Source: Himantopus leucocephalus (taxonomy: Eukaryota > Chordata > Aves > Charadriiformes > Recurvirostridae). From it: a stretch of DNA of 64,000 nucleotides. The position numbers were made by a program, and so were the translations under genes. The stretch spans positions 93,829,439 to 93,893,438 of the forward strand of contig RSEF01000002.1 in NCBI GenBank assembly GCA_003993805.1, read 5' to 3'. Below are positions 28,101 through 40,100 of the stretch, in pieces. Below the pieces are notes generated by a model, which did no database searches, was not told the origin of the DNA, and worked only from the letters and a program-made list of their open reading frames with translations. The stretch's first letter is position 1; every line of letters starts with the position of its first letter.

Positions 28101-31100
28101 TCTCACCTTCTGTGGAATGTGTTGGCTTCTGTCGTGATAAATGTTACTGTAGGATGCAGTCATTTATTTTAACTGTGGTGAGAGACTTTCATAGTCATTA
28201 TATGATCTTGTTACAAGCCAGCAAATTCGTACTGTATATGAAAGGATGAAAGTTAGCGCTGAGATCACTAAATAACACTTACTTTCAATAGAGCTTTAAA
28301 AATTTCTGGCCCGTGAATTTTGTGATTAGAAGTAGATAATCTATTAACAAGTCAGTGCATGGCTAGGGAATAGATCCAAGTGCTTCCTAAATTGGAGAAG
28401 TGTTGGCTGGATACAACAGTGAGCAGCAAGCAGGGTATAAAAAGCTATGAGTGGTAGAGAAAAGGATTAAGAAAAAGAGAAAGTTTTGTATTACCTCAGA
28501 AATAACTGAGTCATGCAGTAGCTTCATGTAGCAATGAAGTTATTAGCAAGGGAAAAAACACACCACAATATTTTATTGTCCCTTCTTTAGGTGTTGGGCC
28601 TCCAAGACTAAAACCAAATATATATGTATATGGGTATTTCTTTGTTTTCATTTTTCCTTAATAACATTTCATTTCTAGACAAAGTGCGACAGACAGAGCT
28701 ATTTCTTAATTACTTAGTAGTAATTAATAATGTGAATTAATGTTGTGCTGCTGCTACATTGACCCTTTCTTATACACACATTGCATCGTTCAGATATCCA
28801 AGGATACTACCACAATGTTTTCACTTAAAGTGTTACATTTTCTTTTCTTTTTTTTCAGGTTGACTTTGAACAACTCCAGGAAAACTTGTGTCAGATGGAA
28901 AGACGGTGTAAAGCATCATGGGATCACCTTAAGGCTATAGCAAAGCATGAAATGAAGCCAACTCTAAAGCAAAAAATGTCCGAATTCCTTAAAGACTGTG
29001 CAGAAAGAATCATAATCCTGAAGATTGTTCATAGAAGAATAATTAACAGGTACAGAATTAGATTGGTGACAGCAATATCTTGATAATAAATGACTTGCTA
29101 AAATTATAAATTGTGACATCATAAATATGTTTTTTATAAGTGTTTAATCCACATTCCAGCAAGTAATGTTACCAGGATGTATGTGGTGCATACTTTGTTA
29201 TAGACACCACTTAAGAAAGATCCCCAGTCCAGAAAGTTTCTCTATTTCTGATGAAAAGAAGCAATGATCCAGGCAATCATTTTTTCCCAAGGTGCAATAA
29301 CTGGGTCTTTTAACTCTAGTCCCCAAAAGCTAGCAGCTTTATGGTTAAGTTGCTGCATTTTCTGTCCTTCCCTGAATGCTTGGCTTACTGTCTGATAAAT
29401 AACAACAGGCGGTAGAAAAAACAATGAGATTCTAATGATAAATTTATCATATACAGAAGTTGAAATAAGTCTGGTACAATGAATTCTTCTTATAAGCAGC
29501 ACCACTCCTATTTGCGAGATCTACGACTATGTGTTTTATGCCTACACAGCAGAAGACAGAATAAAGATTCCTTTCCTTAGGACTTGCCACTGGATTTAGT
29601 TTCATCCAATGGAGTTAACAATAACTGTAGTGCTCTAAAATATACATATTCACGATAATTCCACAAGACACCTGAGCTTTTTTGTTTTTCAGATTCACAA
29701 TTGTAGCTGTATAAGTTTAAGTCATTTGAGATCTGTGTTCATGCTGTTTATTAGTGAATTTTGAGACATTTTCCAACTTCTGAAGAATTTCCAAACTGCT
29801 GTGGTCAAAATTAGGATCTGGATTCCAAATGATCCCAAATTTGTGGATATAACCTTGAGAAGTTGATTCAGCTCTTCTTTTGTTTTCATGATGACTTGTT
29901 TTTCGTGCCGTAAGTGTACAGAAATCTCAACTGCAGTAGTAGGGAAGTGAATTCACTAGTTTCCTTTTGTGTTTTCCATATGCATTGGACAAATAAGAAA
30001 AATATTAACTTTTCCTATTATGCCCTGCAGCTGCTACTATAGACATCTCAAAAAAAAAAAAAAGTATCAATGAATTTGCATCTTTCTAGGATTGGGAAGA
30101 CTTTTTATCATCAGGGATGTAGATGCCATTAAAAGGAATTCCCGTACATTTTTAAACATTCATTGTGCTATTGTAAATCATGCAATACAGAAGCAATAGT
30201 AAAAGTTTCATATAGTGAGAAAACTCTGAATACCATAGAAGCAGTAAAACTGTGAATTGAGAGTGTCCCAAACTAAAGCACTTGGTAGATAATATAATTT
30301 TATGGTCAGTTTTGTGAACCAGAAATTCTTTCCTTCTTGTGCTTTCTAGCCTATAAATCTGCATTCTTCTTGTCTAGACTTTCCCCAACATCCTAACAGC
30401 CTCTTTGAAGTTGCTTAATTCAAATAAATAAGATTGAAACTTAATAAATATTTTTTCTATAACTGAAATGAAATTGGTCATTCACATGCCAAATTAGTCA
30501 TATAAAGTAGATGGAGTTCCATAAACATCTTATCTCCTGCATCAGCCTGGGAAAGTGGACTGGGATGAAGTTATCATAGACTAGACTTTCATGGTTTTAA
30601 TTATAAAACATGCCAATGTTATGCAAAGCATCCATGAAAATTCTGTAGCACAAAAGAAATGATGGGAGCTAATAAAGTAATAAATGGATTCACTGAAATG
30701 TGTTTTTTTTTCCTCGAAACCATCAAAGAAGATTTTTTCCCTTTGCATTTATGAACTCATTGTTTTCCAGGTTTCACTCATTTTTGTTATTTATGGGCCA
30801 TCCTCCCTATGCAATACGTGAAGTCAACATCAATAAGTTCTGCAAAATTATTAGCGAATTTGCTCTGGAATACCGCACCACCAGGGAACGAGTTTTGCAG
30901 CAAAAACAGAAACGAGCTAACCACAGGGAAAGAAACAAGACCAGGGGGAAAATGATAACAGATGTAAGTGGCAAAATGTGTCTCCCACAGCATGGATTTT
31001 TAAAACTTTCTTTCATTGAATGTCGTATGTGAAGTGTTGTTACTCTTTTGTTTTTATTCTTAAGTGGTTCTTCTACTGTACGTAATGAACTCAGGTCCTT

Positions 31101-34100
31101 GAATGTGTATATTTTTTACTTTATACCAATTTACAGAATGAGAACAAACTGAAATTAAGCATCCAAAAAGAGCATCTCTTTGTGTCCTGCAGACTGTGCA
31201 CAAAATCTGTAGAAGACACCAGGTAGCTGTGTGCATCTAATCAGCCAAGAATATAAAAAAAGAAAGAAAACTAGAAAATTAAGCTCTTAATTGAGGACAT
31301 GATTTAAATGATGAACCATTGTAACCATTTAAGTGGTTGCAACCTCCATCTTTGAATATTCTAATATACAGCCTTTAATCTTAGTATTTTATCTATTTTT
31401 ATGTGTATATACATGCGTGCACACGTACAGCAAACCAGGACAGCATAGAACAGCCAATTTTATGGGAACAGACTACTTTGAGGTTCTGAAAAAGAATGGA
31501 CAAATTATGTTCACAGTAGATGTTACCCTGCAAACTTTTTGACTGTACACTTGCATATTGATAAAATAAGTGAAAATAAGATTAATTTTCTCAGCATAGT
31601 AAGCTTTAAAATCCCCTTGATTTTTTTTTATCTTTTTTTTTTCTTTTTTAAGTTGCTGTAGTTTGACTCAATCCAAATAAAGTTTTAAGAAGTGCCAGTA
31701 CTTAATAAAAGTTTCCAGCTGTCTCAAAATGCAAATCTGGAGTCTCGATTAGATGTGAGTAGGTCATTGCATATGAAGCTACCCCTGCCTTTGGCATAAA
31801 AAGCCCTAAGCTGATTACAGTTTTATGACTCAAGCAACATAGGTCAAAATATATATATGTATTGAGAGTGATATAAATTGAGATTGTTTTTAAGTCATTG
31901 AATCACAATCATTTGTGGATCTTTCCTGGCAATATCCTCTTTAAATCTGGAAATCTGCCCCATCTAGAGAAAATGTTTAACCTGTTTTATTATCACAAAA
32001 GTTTTTCCTTTTGATCTAGCCTCAGGTTAAGGAAGAGGCTCTGATTTTATGCAAAGGGTATAATATAGTCATACAAATTTTCAAAACTACCACTGAGGAA
32101 CTGAGGTCACTTTCTTCAATTGCTTCTCTGTTTTCCTGCTGTATTTTAGAGGAGCTAAAACATAGCATTAACCAAAGAAATTAGTAAATTAAATTGTCAT
32201 TTTCTCAGGTAGCTTCAGTACGTTTTACTTGTTTGAACAATACTGAGACGTGAAGGAGTTACTGTTTTTCCTACTGTATGATGTAGTGTTTCTGTAATAT
32301 TCATCCAGAAGAACTGGCTGCGGCAGGACAGAGAGCTTCTCTACATCCTGTTCCTGCAGGAAACGGAAGGGGAAAAGGAAATCCGATCGCTGGCAGCTGG
32401 GTTCGGGAAGCAGAGAGAAGGAACCCCTTCAGACCAGAAAGCAGCTCAGGGTTGACAGCTAGTCAGGGAGGAGCAGAGCCAGGGACAATGGCCATTTTCT
32501 GAAAATGCAAGAAAGGGGGCAGCTAGGCCTTTCGCAGAAAAATGTATTATTGGAAGATGTCTTGTTCAGCTCAAGATAATGTTGAGATTTGACAAGAATT
32601 AAATGCCATCTGACAGCTAGTGTTCCACCTAAAAATATCTTGCAGGTCCTCAGAAAGGGAGCATTTTTTGCCTATCACTAATTTACGATTATATAATGGT
32701 CCTATTAGCTTAAAAACAAAAAGCCTGCTGGCATAAAAAAAAAAAAAAGCAGTCTTTGAAATTCCCCTTATAGAGATGTTCTTTAAGGGAGTTATTCATG
32801 TGGCCATACGGTTACTTCAGGATTTACTAAATCTCTTTAACCGTAGCCCAGTAATATGGCCTCGTTTACCATTGCAGTAAATTTGATTGCAGTACATGGT
32901 AAAACAGAATTAAAGTTGCATCAAACTATTTGTCACAGCTTGCTTTGACAACTTCACAGTCAGATCTACCTCAAAACAAGTTTTCCAAATCAGCGGGATG
33001 GAAGATATTTATGTGTGAAGAATGATGAAAAGGGGGAGTTTTACTGTAGTCTTGTGTTGGCTGTGGTTTGTATCTGGTCTTGATTTTCTTAGTGTTTTAT
33101 ATTTGAAGGCATTGGAAAGGGAAGATATATCAGTAATGCATTGACAGTATGTTCAACTAGTTACAGAACTCTGATAGAAGAAAGTTTAGATCTTGACATT
33201 GGAAAGAAACTCTTTGTAGAAAGTCATTCTAATAAGAAGTCATCGTGTGGAATTTTAATTTCTGCTCTTGATGACCTAGAAGGATTGTGTGGCTTTTTTT
33301 ATATTTACCTCCCTGTCCTTTTGGAAGTTTCCTCAGGATCTCATTTTTATCACCTTACAGTACATTGCTTTTAGGCCAAAGAAGAAGGATTTTAGCAAAA
33401 ATGGGAAAGGAATAAGCCAGAACCATCCCAGTTCTTAACGAGAAGGCACGTATCTCTTAAACCTTGGTCCCCCCTGCAGACTTGGAAGGCAGAGGGGTGC
33501 TGGCTCTTTGCACGGAGAGAGTCTGCTGGCTCTTTGCATGGAGAACTTGCATCAGCTTCAGCAACTGCTCACATGGAGGAGGGCTGAGAAACGCGATGGG
33601 GAATATTTCCAGTCTTTCTTTCAGCCTTTTACCACAGAGATCTTTATGTGTTCCTTAATAGCTGAAGTGGACTGGGCACTGTCAGTTTAAATCTTGGTGA
33701 ATGCTGTCTGCAAGAGAGAGAAAGTTGGAGGAGGAGGGGGTAAGGGGAAAAAATGGAAAACAGGGAGTTGCCACAGTTTCACAGGGAAAATTGCCTAATC
33801 TCTGTAACCTTATATCTGGCTTTCACCAATGATAGCAGTCACTCATTTCAGTCACAGTGAAAATAACAAGCAAGCAAAATAGGGAATAAATGCAATTATA
33901 GATATAAGTCTGAGCTTTTTAATGATTTTTAATAATAGTAGGTAATATAAGCATCTGTCTCCCAGATTTATGAAGTTCTGCTTTTTATGATACTTAAGAG
34001 ATTCAATTCCAAAATTGCTATGTAATAGAAATAATATTTTGAAACGGCAAATCCACCACATAGAAATGCTAGCCTAAAGGAAAAATGGGAGGGAGGGAGA

Positions 34101-37100
34101 GAGGGAGGGAAGGAGAGAGATCTCCTCAGATTGTCTCGCAACATCCAGTATTTGATGACAAAAGAATCAAGCAGCCTTTTTTCTAAAAACTAACATCTTG
34201 TTAAGAGGTACTCAGTATAGCAATATTCTTCCAGTGCATTTTGGTAATATTACATGTTAAAAATTTCCTAATTTTATTAAAATTCCCCAGTGTATTTGTA
34301 ATGATGAAAAGAAGAAGGAAAAAAAAGGCAGAATGCACACACCTAGGTGAGAGCAGATTCCCTTCCTGAAACAAAAGTTTGATTTATTTACTTTGCTACT
34401 TTGACTCCTGTTGTCAGTATTTCCTGGGGGCAATTGACTCTCCAGACATGGAAACATGATGGGGATGGTAAACTGCTCCTCCTGTGCACCGGAGTTGCTT
34501 TGGGCATAGAAGGACAGTGGTTCTAGGTGTGAGCCCCCTCCACCCAGAGCAGGAGGAAGGGAAATGGTCATGCCCTGGTTACTGGAGATGAGGAAAGTCA
34601 GAGGGTACGTTGCCCATTGCCCTTAATATAAGTCCACCGCAAATCACTTTTAGCTAGATTAAATTGGCAGGAGAGCCAGCAGCTGGGACTTTCCCTTGTG
34701 ACTCCCTACCCCTGGGGGATGGAAAAAAGCAAATGGATCTTTTCATAATGTAAAGGGAACATACCTGCCGAGGTCCCTCTGCAAAACATCTGCCTGTGTT
34801 TCTGTCAGTGCCACTGTGTCCAAAGAAAAATAAGCATCTCACTCTTTGAATAAAACATACCCTTAAAAAGTAATGTTAATGTGCTGCTCAGCACTCTCAC
34901 AGCTAATCTTCGTATGGAGATTGTGCTGAAACTAAGCTGAGGGCCAAAGTAAATCAGGCTTTCATTTTTAATGATGAATGTTTCTGGAACAGAATGTATC
35001 AATCCCAGACAGAAATCATAGCTGAGATGGAGATAAGGTCAAAAATATGTATTAGTAACACTAGGGAGGGGAATAGAATTGGTGGAATGCTTCTTCTAAA
35101 AAACAAAACAAAACCCACAAATAAAAAAGATGCATTGAATTTCTAGGCTATGTTTGCACTTTCTAAGCAATCAAACTGAAAATTATGGAAACAAAGAGCC
35201 CAGATACTTGAGAAACTATGTTTTACTTTGGAAATCTGCCGTGTGGGGCATCTCTACAACCCAATGAAGAATTCCCCAGGCATTTGGGAACACAGCTCTA
35301 AATATTGTGCTAATTCCCTGTAAATCCCCAAATTTAAGAACACTCCATACGCCATATTTTGCTACATTCATTGCATTTAATGTAGTGTAACTGTCAAGAT
35401 AGTTTTACACGCCTGCTGTCACAGAGGGTGAAAGCCCTGAATCACGAAGGATAATTGCATCTCTCTAATTTCCAGGATCTGATATTGGGCAGCTACTGAA
35501 GAACTTTAAGCATTTATTCAAAGGCTACTCAGCGTTTGATTTTAGTGGTCTGTTAAATTGGAACGTGAAGCTGAAAAGCCCCAGCTTAAAAAAAGGAATT
35601 AAAACAAGCACTTAAGTGTAGAGGAAAGGAATTGCCAAGAAGCTGACCTCTGCTCTGGGAGAAATAGCAGCCAGGACCTCCCTGTGCTGAACAGAGCTGG
35701 AAAAAGGAGAGGGAGTCCTTCCTAGTGCTCTCAGTTTCCACAGGGCAAAAAGTGGGCAAGCAACCGCATGACTCAAGGGAGAGAAATAGGATGGGTTAGG
35801 GGTAGTTTCAGTTCATAGTTTCTCGAAGAAAAATCAGGAAATTCTGATATACACTACTGACAGTGACAGTCTGTTCTGTGTACAATTAATTAAAAAAAAA
35901 AAGGCAAGTTGATTGTCTTAAGGAATTAATTCCTTATATGCTGTGTATTTTTATGTCCTCCTATAATTGCATAAACAGTACCGTGGTTACCTCTTACTCT
36001 GTTGTGGTTTGACCATACTGTCCTTCCTAAATCTTGCTGTTTGTCCTTCTCCACCCTGTCCTTTGTTTCTGGTGGCAGACCGATGAAGAGGAGGATGCTG
36101 AGGTATGGTTCTCTGAAAGAGCATGTCATTCCCATGTCCCCCGTGTGCTGTGACATCTAATTTCTAACTCAGCGTGGACTGCTCACTCCCATCTGCTCAA
36201 CTGGAACTATGAACCATGACACTTTTCTCATAGCTTTTTCATGCAATCATAAAAATGCATTTTTACAGTCAGCTTTAACCATATACATACCTGCTGTCTC
36301 AAATAAGGATATCCTGATCTGAGGGCTTAATAATTTTAAGTTTCCTCATTTCTTTTCCTTAATGTCTGTTTACTAAACTGCAAAGTATCCCCGCTACCCA
36401 AAATATCAGCGATAAGAATGTTATGGGGATCATCAGTTACTTTGAGCTACAGATTACCATGATAATTTCATAGTCATTATTAAGCTGTGTAAGTCCAAAT
36501 GGTATTATTTTATAAAGAGTTTAAAAGCATCAGTATATAGGGATGCAAAGCAAATTGTTATGGTTCTCCTTGCTGTATGAATTGCAAATAAGATACTTCA
36601 GTCACCCTAGAGGTGAGCCATAGAGTAGTTAATGTATTTATCATAAAGTGCTCCTGAAGATGATGTTGAAAATAAATGGGTGAATAAATCATTTAAGAAC
36701 TATAATGCACCATAGCTATATTCATACTAAAACAATTTGTTGGTTTGAGGAGCATCTATTGTGTAATGCATTTTTTGTTCAGCAGTAGTGCTTTCTTCAA
36801 TTTGCTGAATATAAACAATGTGGCTTAATGCTCGTTGTTTCATAATGGCAGTCATCTGCTCAAGAGGCTGGGGTTTGGCCATTTATCTGCAGCAATGTCT
36901 GAAAATTAAGGAAGTGAAATAATACTTCTGGCTATAGAGCTTCTCCCCCGGTGATGATTTGTGCTGTATAGCTTGGGGCACAGAAAGAAAATGACATGAA
37001 TTAGCCTGTTTATGCCAACATTTAACTAATCGGTGTGAATACTAACTAACAGTTATTTGAAGACTTTATCCTTTGGTTTTTTTCTGAGATGGTATTGATT

Positions 37101-40100
37101 AGCTTTACAACCCATTGTTTGTAAGAGAGTGTTCTTAGTGCAAAAATGGCATGCACTTTCATGGAAGTTTCTTTCTAATGTTTTTCTGTCTTTTAATTTC
37201 ACATGTGATACTCTAGCACTTGCACACTTTCCGCATCAAAATATTGCAAGCTCATATTTTAACAAGAAAACAAAATTCTCACCATCCAAAATAAGTCTGA
37301 CAGTGGTATATTTAGCTCAGTGCCTTGTAGGGATGATTGTTTTGCTACTTAGTTGAACTTGCTGTCCTACCCCGCAAAGTCATTATGTTAAAATAGAATC
37401 ATCCTGTCATTGATTTACAAATTAAATATTTTCAATTTGCATTCTTGACAGTCCCAGGGACTTGATCAAAGCTCTGACAGTAAGGCCTAGTCTTTTCTTT
37501 CAATTTACCGTTCTCTGACAGAACGGCTCTGCAGGTTTGCATTCCTTTAACTGACTGGCTCGATACCGTCAAGTGAATAATTAATGTTGTTTATTATGAA
37601 AAGGAAGAAGAGAATGCAGCACACCTTATTTCATCTGTGCTTAATGGGGAGGAATAACACAGATCAAAAGGAAAGAGAAAACACCTTTCAGTTTCTGATG
37701 CTGGACTGATATGACTGAAAATACCAAGGGATATTACTATCTGTTAATGCCTGTTTGCTGTTGACAGAGCCTGTCTTTTCTGCAGCCAGGACTGTATTTT
37801 AAATGTTCTTTAGCCTTTCTGTAGATAACAGCAGTGGAGCGAATACCAACATAGGCAGAGGCTGGGAAGGGAGAGCAGCCCAGCCATGCAAGCTCTTCTC
37901 CTTAGAAATTATCCATTTCTGCTGGTTTCGTCCGTTTCTAGATGGCTGTTTTCAGTAACCGGTGGAGCTGCTGCATCCACGTGCTGTGCGAGCCCAGCTA
38001 ATGTAGCCGCTGTTGTTAACGTAGTCGTGGTGACAGAGAAATCACAACGGGGGGGGGCTGGGGAAGCAGAGGGCAGATTCCTAAATCTCTTGTAAGGTTT
38101 TGTTTGTTCTTCTAACTGCTGACTGCAATTTTTGTGTTTTGGCCATGAAATAATTTGGCTGGGTGTTCTGGGACCGGGGATTTTTTTAGCGTTACTGGTA
38201 ATGTATTTTAAGGTGACTTGTAGGTATTTGTGTTTTAGATGGGTTTGAGAGTTTTCTGTGCAGCCGTGCAGAGAGGCAAGAGGGAAGGGTCTCGTTTCCC
38301 TAGACTGCTCTCCCAGTTTTGCCTTGTTGCTGAAAGCTGATGGTAAAGGAAAAAAACAATTTCTTATTTGTGTCGGGTCTCGTGCTGTCTCCCTGTGTCA
38401 TACCTGACCCCAGTCTGGGCCCAGACTGGGTCGAAGGTTTCAAAGCAAGCTTTCTACCTTATACTCTCAGACCAGACAGAAGGTCAAATTAAAAGGCTTG
38501 AGCTAATGCATCTGGTTTTCCTCTGATTTTGTCTGCTGCTGTCGCCCTGTTTCCAGTTTATTTCTGCTCAGGATGCATGCTCTGGGAGAGGAGCGACTGT
38601 TGCCTGGCTCTTTTGGGAATATCTGCCCTCCGAACCAGCCCGAGAGGACACTTCTCTCCTTGCAATTCCCAGTCTAGATGCTGGCCTATTCTCTGTGCTG
38701 TTTGCTGTTAAAACAACAAACCCGTTTTCCTCCCGCAGTCCGGCAAGTTCTCCAGCAGCTCACCCCCCTGCCAGAGCCAGCCCCAGGGGCTGCAGTACGC
38801 CGAGGACGCTGCAGAGCACGAGAACATGAAGGCCGTGCTGAAGACCTCCTCCGTCGGCGGGGAAAGCACCACGGCGCTCGGGGTCCGCACTCGAAGCCGG
38901 GCCAGCCGAGGTAAGTGCCAGCAGTTTCCTTTTGGCCACGTTTCTTACGGTGCAGTAGCCGCGCATTGGCCCAAATGCGGGTCGTGGCTCCCGTGCATAG
39001 TGCTTGCAGCAGAAAGGGTTGAAGGAGAAGACCCAAGTGGTGTTTCCATACTGGAGGTGGTGTTTTGGGGCACAGGGATGTAGGAGAATTTGCCTGAAGT
39101 TTTAACATGTGGATCACAGCCAAAGTAGTGCCTGGGGGCGTTAGGAGTACAAGCCTGCAGAAATTGGCATCTCTTTCCCCCACCTCCATGAATGTGGCTG
39201 CCCATTAACACCCCAATTTTTATTCCTGTTCTCATCATGAAGGCAAAATGGGGGATCCATGATGTGGTTTTCTCTTTTATTTTCAAGACAAGCAAGTAGA
39301 AAGTACCAATTCAAATTGAAGTGAAAGGGCCTTGCAGCATTTTAGGAATGGCTGGGGAGAAGAAAAAGGGTAGGAAAAAGATGGTGTATCTCCTAACCAC
39401 CTCCCTGCTAAACTGCAAGGGCAGTGGATTAAGTGGAGCCTAGAAAGTAAAAAGCTGCTGTGGACAGCCCTGCATCTCCTTGCTGTCCTGACAGATACGT
39501 CTTTCTCTGAGGTCCATGGCACTCTGCTGTTTCCAAATGTCAGCGTGGGTGATTTCTGAAAGCTGACAGGGAGGAAATGAAAACCCGACCCAATCTGCTG
39601 ATTCCAGCACCTGATACTCTGACAGAAGAGCTCACTGGTACAACCATTCTTGGCAATGAGATAGCCTTGTTTTTTGTCCAAGACGTGATTCACTGGTACA
39701 CCTCTTCATTTAAGAAGCCACTAAACCACTTCCTTTATGCTAAGTTATTTCACAGACACTGGTTTCACCAGTTTATTTCCTTTCTCTTCCCCTCACCCCC
39801 TCCCATACACATGATACCTGAAAGATGGTTTTGGAGTCAAGGTGGTGCACCAAAATTCAAGTCTTTGGTTTTCTGTTCTGGTATTTATTTTCCCTCATCT
39901 CTGGATATCTTACGCTTTCGTGATTCTTTTTTGATACCACTGATAGCACATCCAGTGCGTCCACCACTAAGTCTGTGTGTGTATAGTTTATTAAGGCTTG
40001 AAACCATGATCCTGTCTAATTTGGAGCTTTCATAGCTCCAATTTAAGAAGCAAGTCAACTAGCTAAAGTACAAAGATGAAATAATTCAAGCTGCACTGCA

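Larger units (their letters stand above)
17989..28858 (+). other. FHOD3: FHOD3 intron D-E (10.9 kb)
   Basis: A GT-AG intron. It holds a CR1-like relic at about 19170-19290, the N-flanked duplications at 20652-20740 and 25836-26715, and a GAAA/GAAT microsatellite at 25693-25731. No nested gene is recognised. Confidence 0.9.
36103..38738 (+). other. FHOD3: FHOD3 intron G-H (2.6 kb), downstream of the microexon
   Basis: A GT-AG intron. GCATG lies at 36121-36125 close to the microexon, another GCATG near 37150, TGCATG at 38574-38579, and a perfect 22-bp palindrome at 38409-38430. No gene is recognised. Confidence 0.88.

Noticed and set aside
38686..39189. 167-codon open frame on the - strand over exon H, with others nearby
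   Set aside because: It is antisense to a GC-rich FHOD3 coding exon; its length follows from the coding composition of the other strand.
39577..40035. 152-codon + strand open frame in intron H-I
   Set aside because: No recognisable domain, and it is overlapped by an antisense frame of similar length. Treated as chance.
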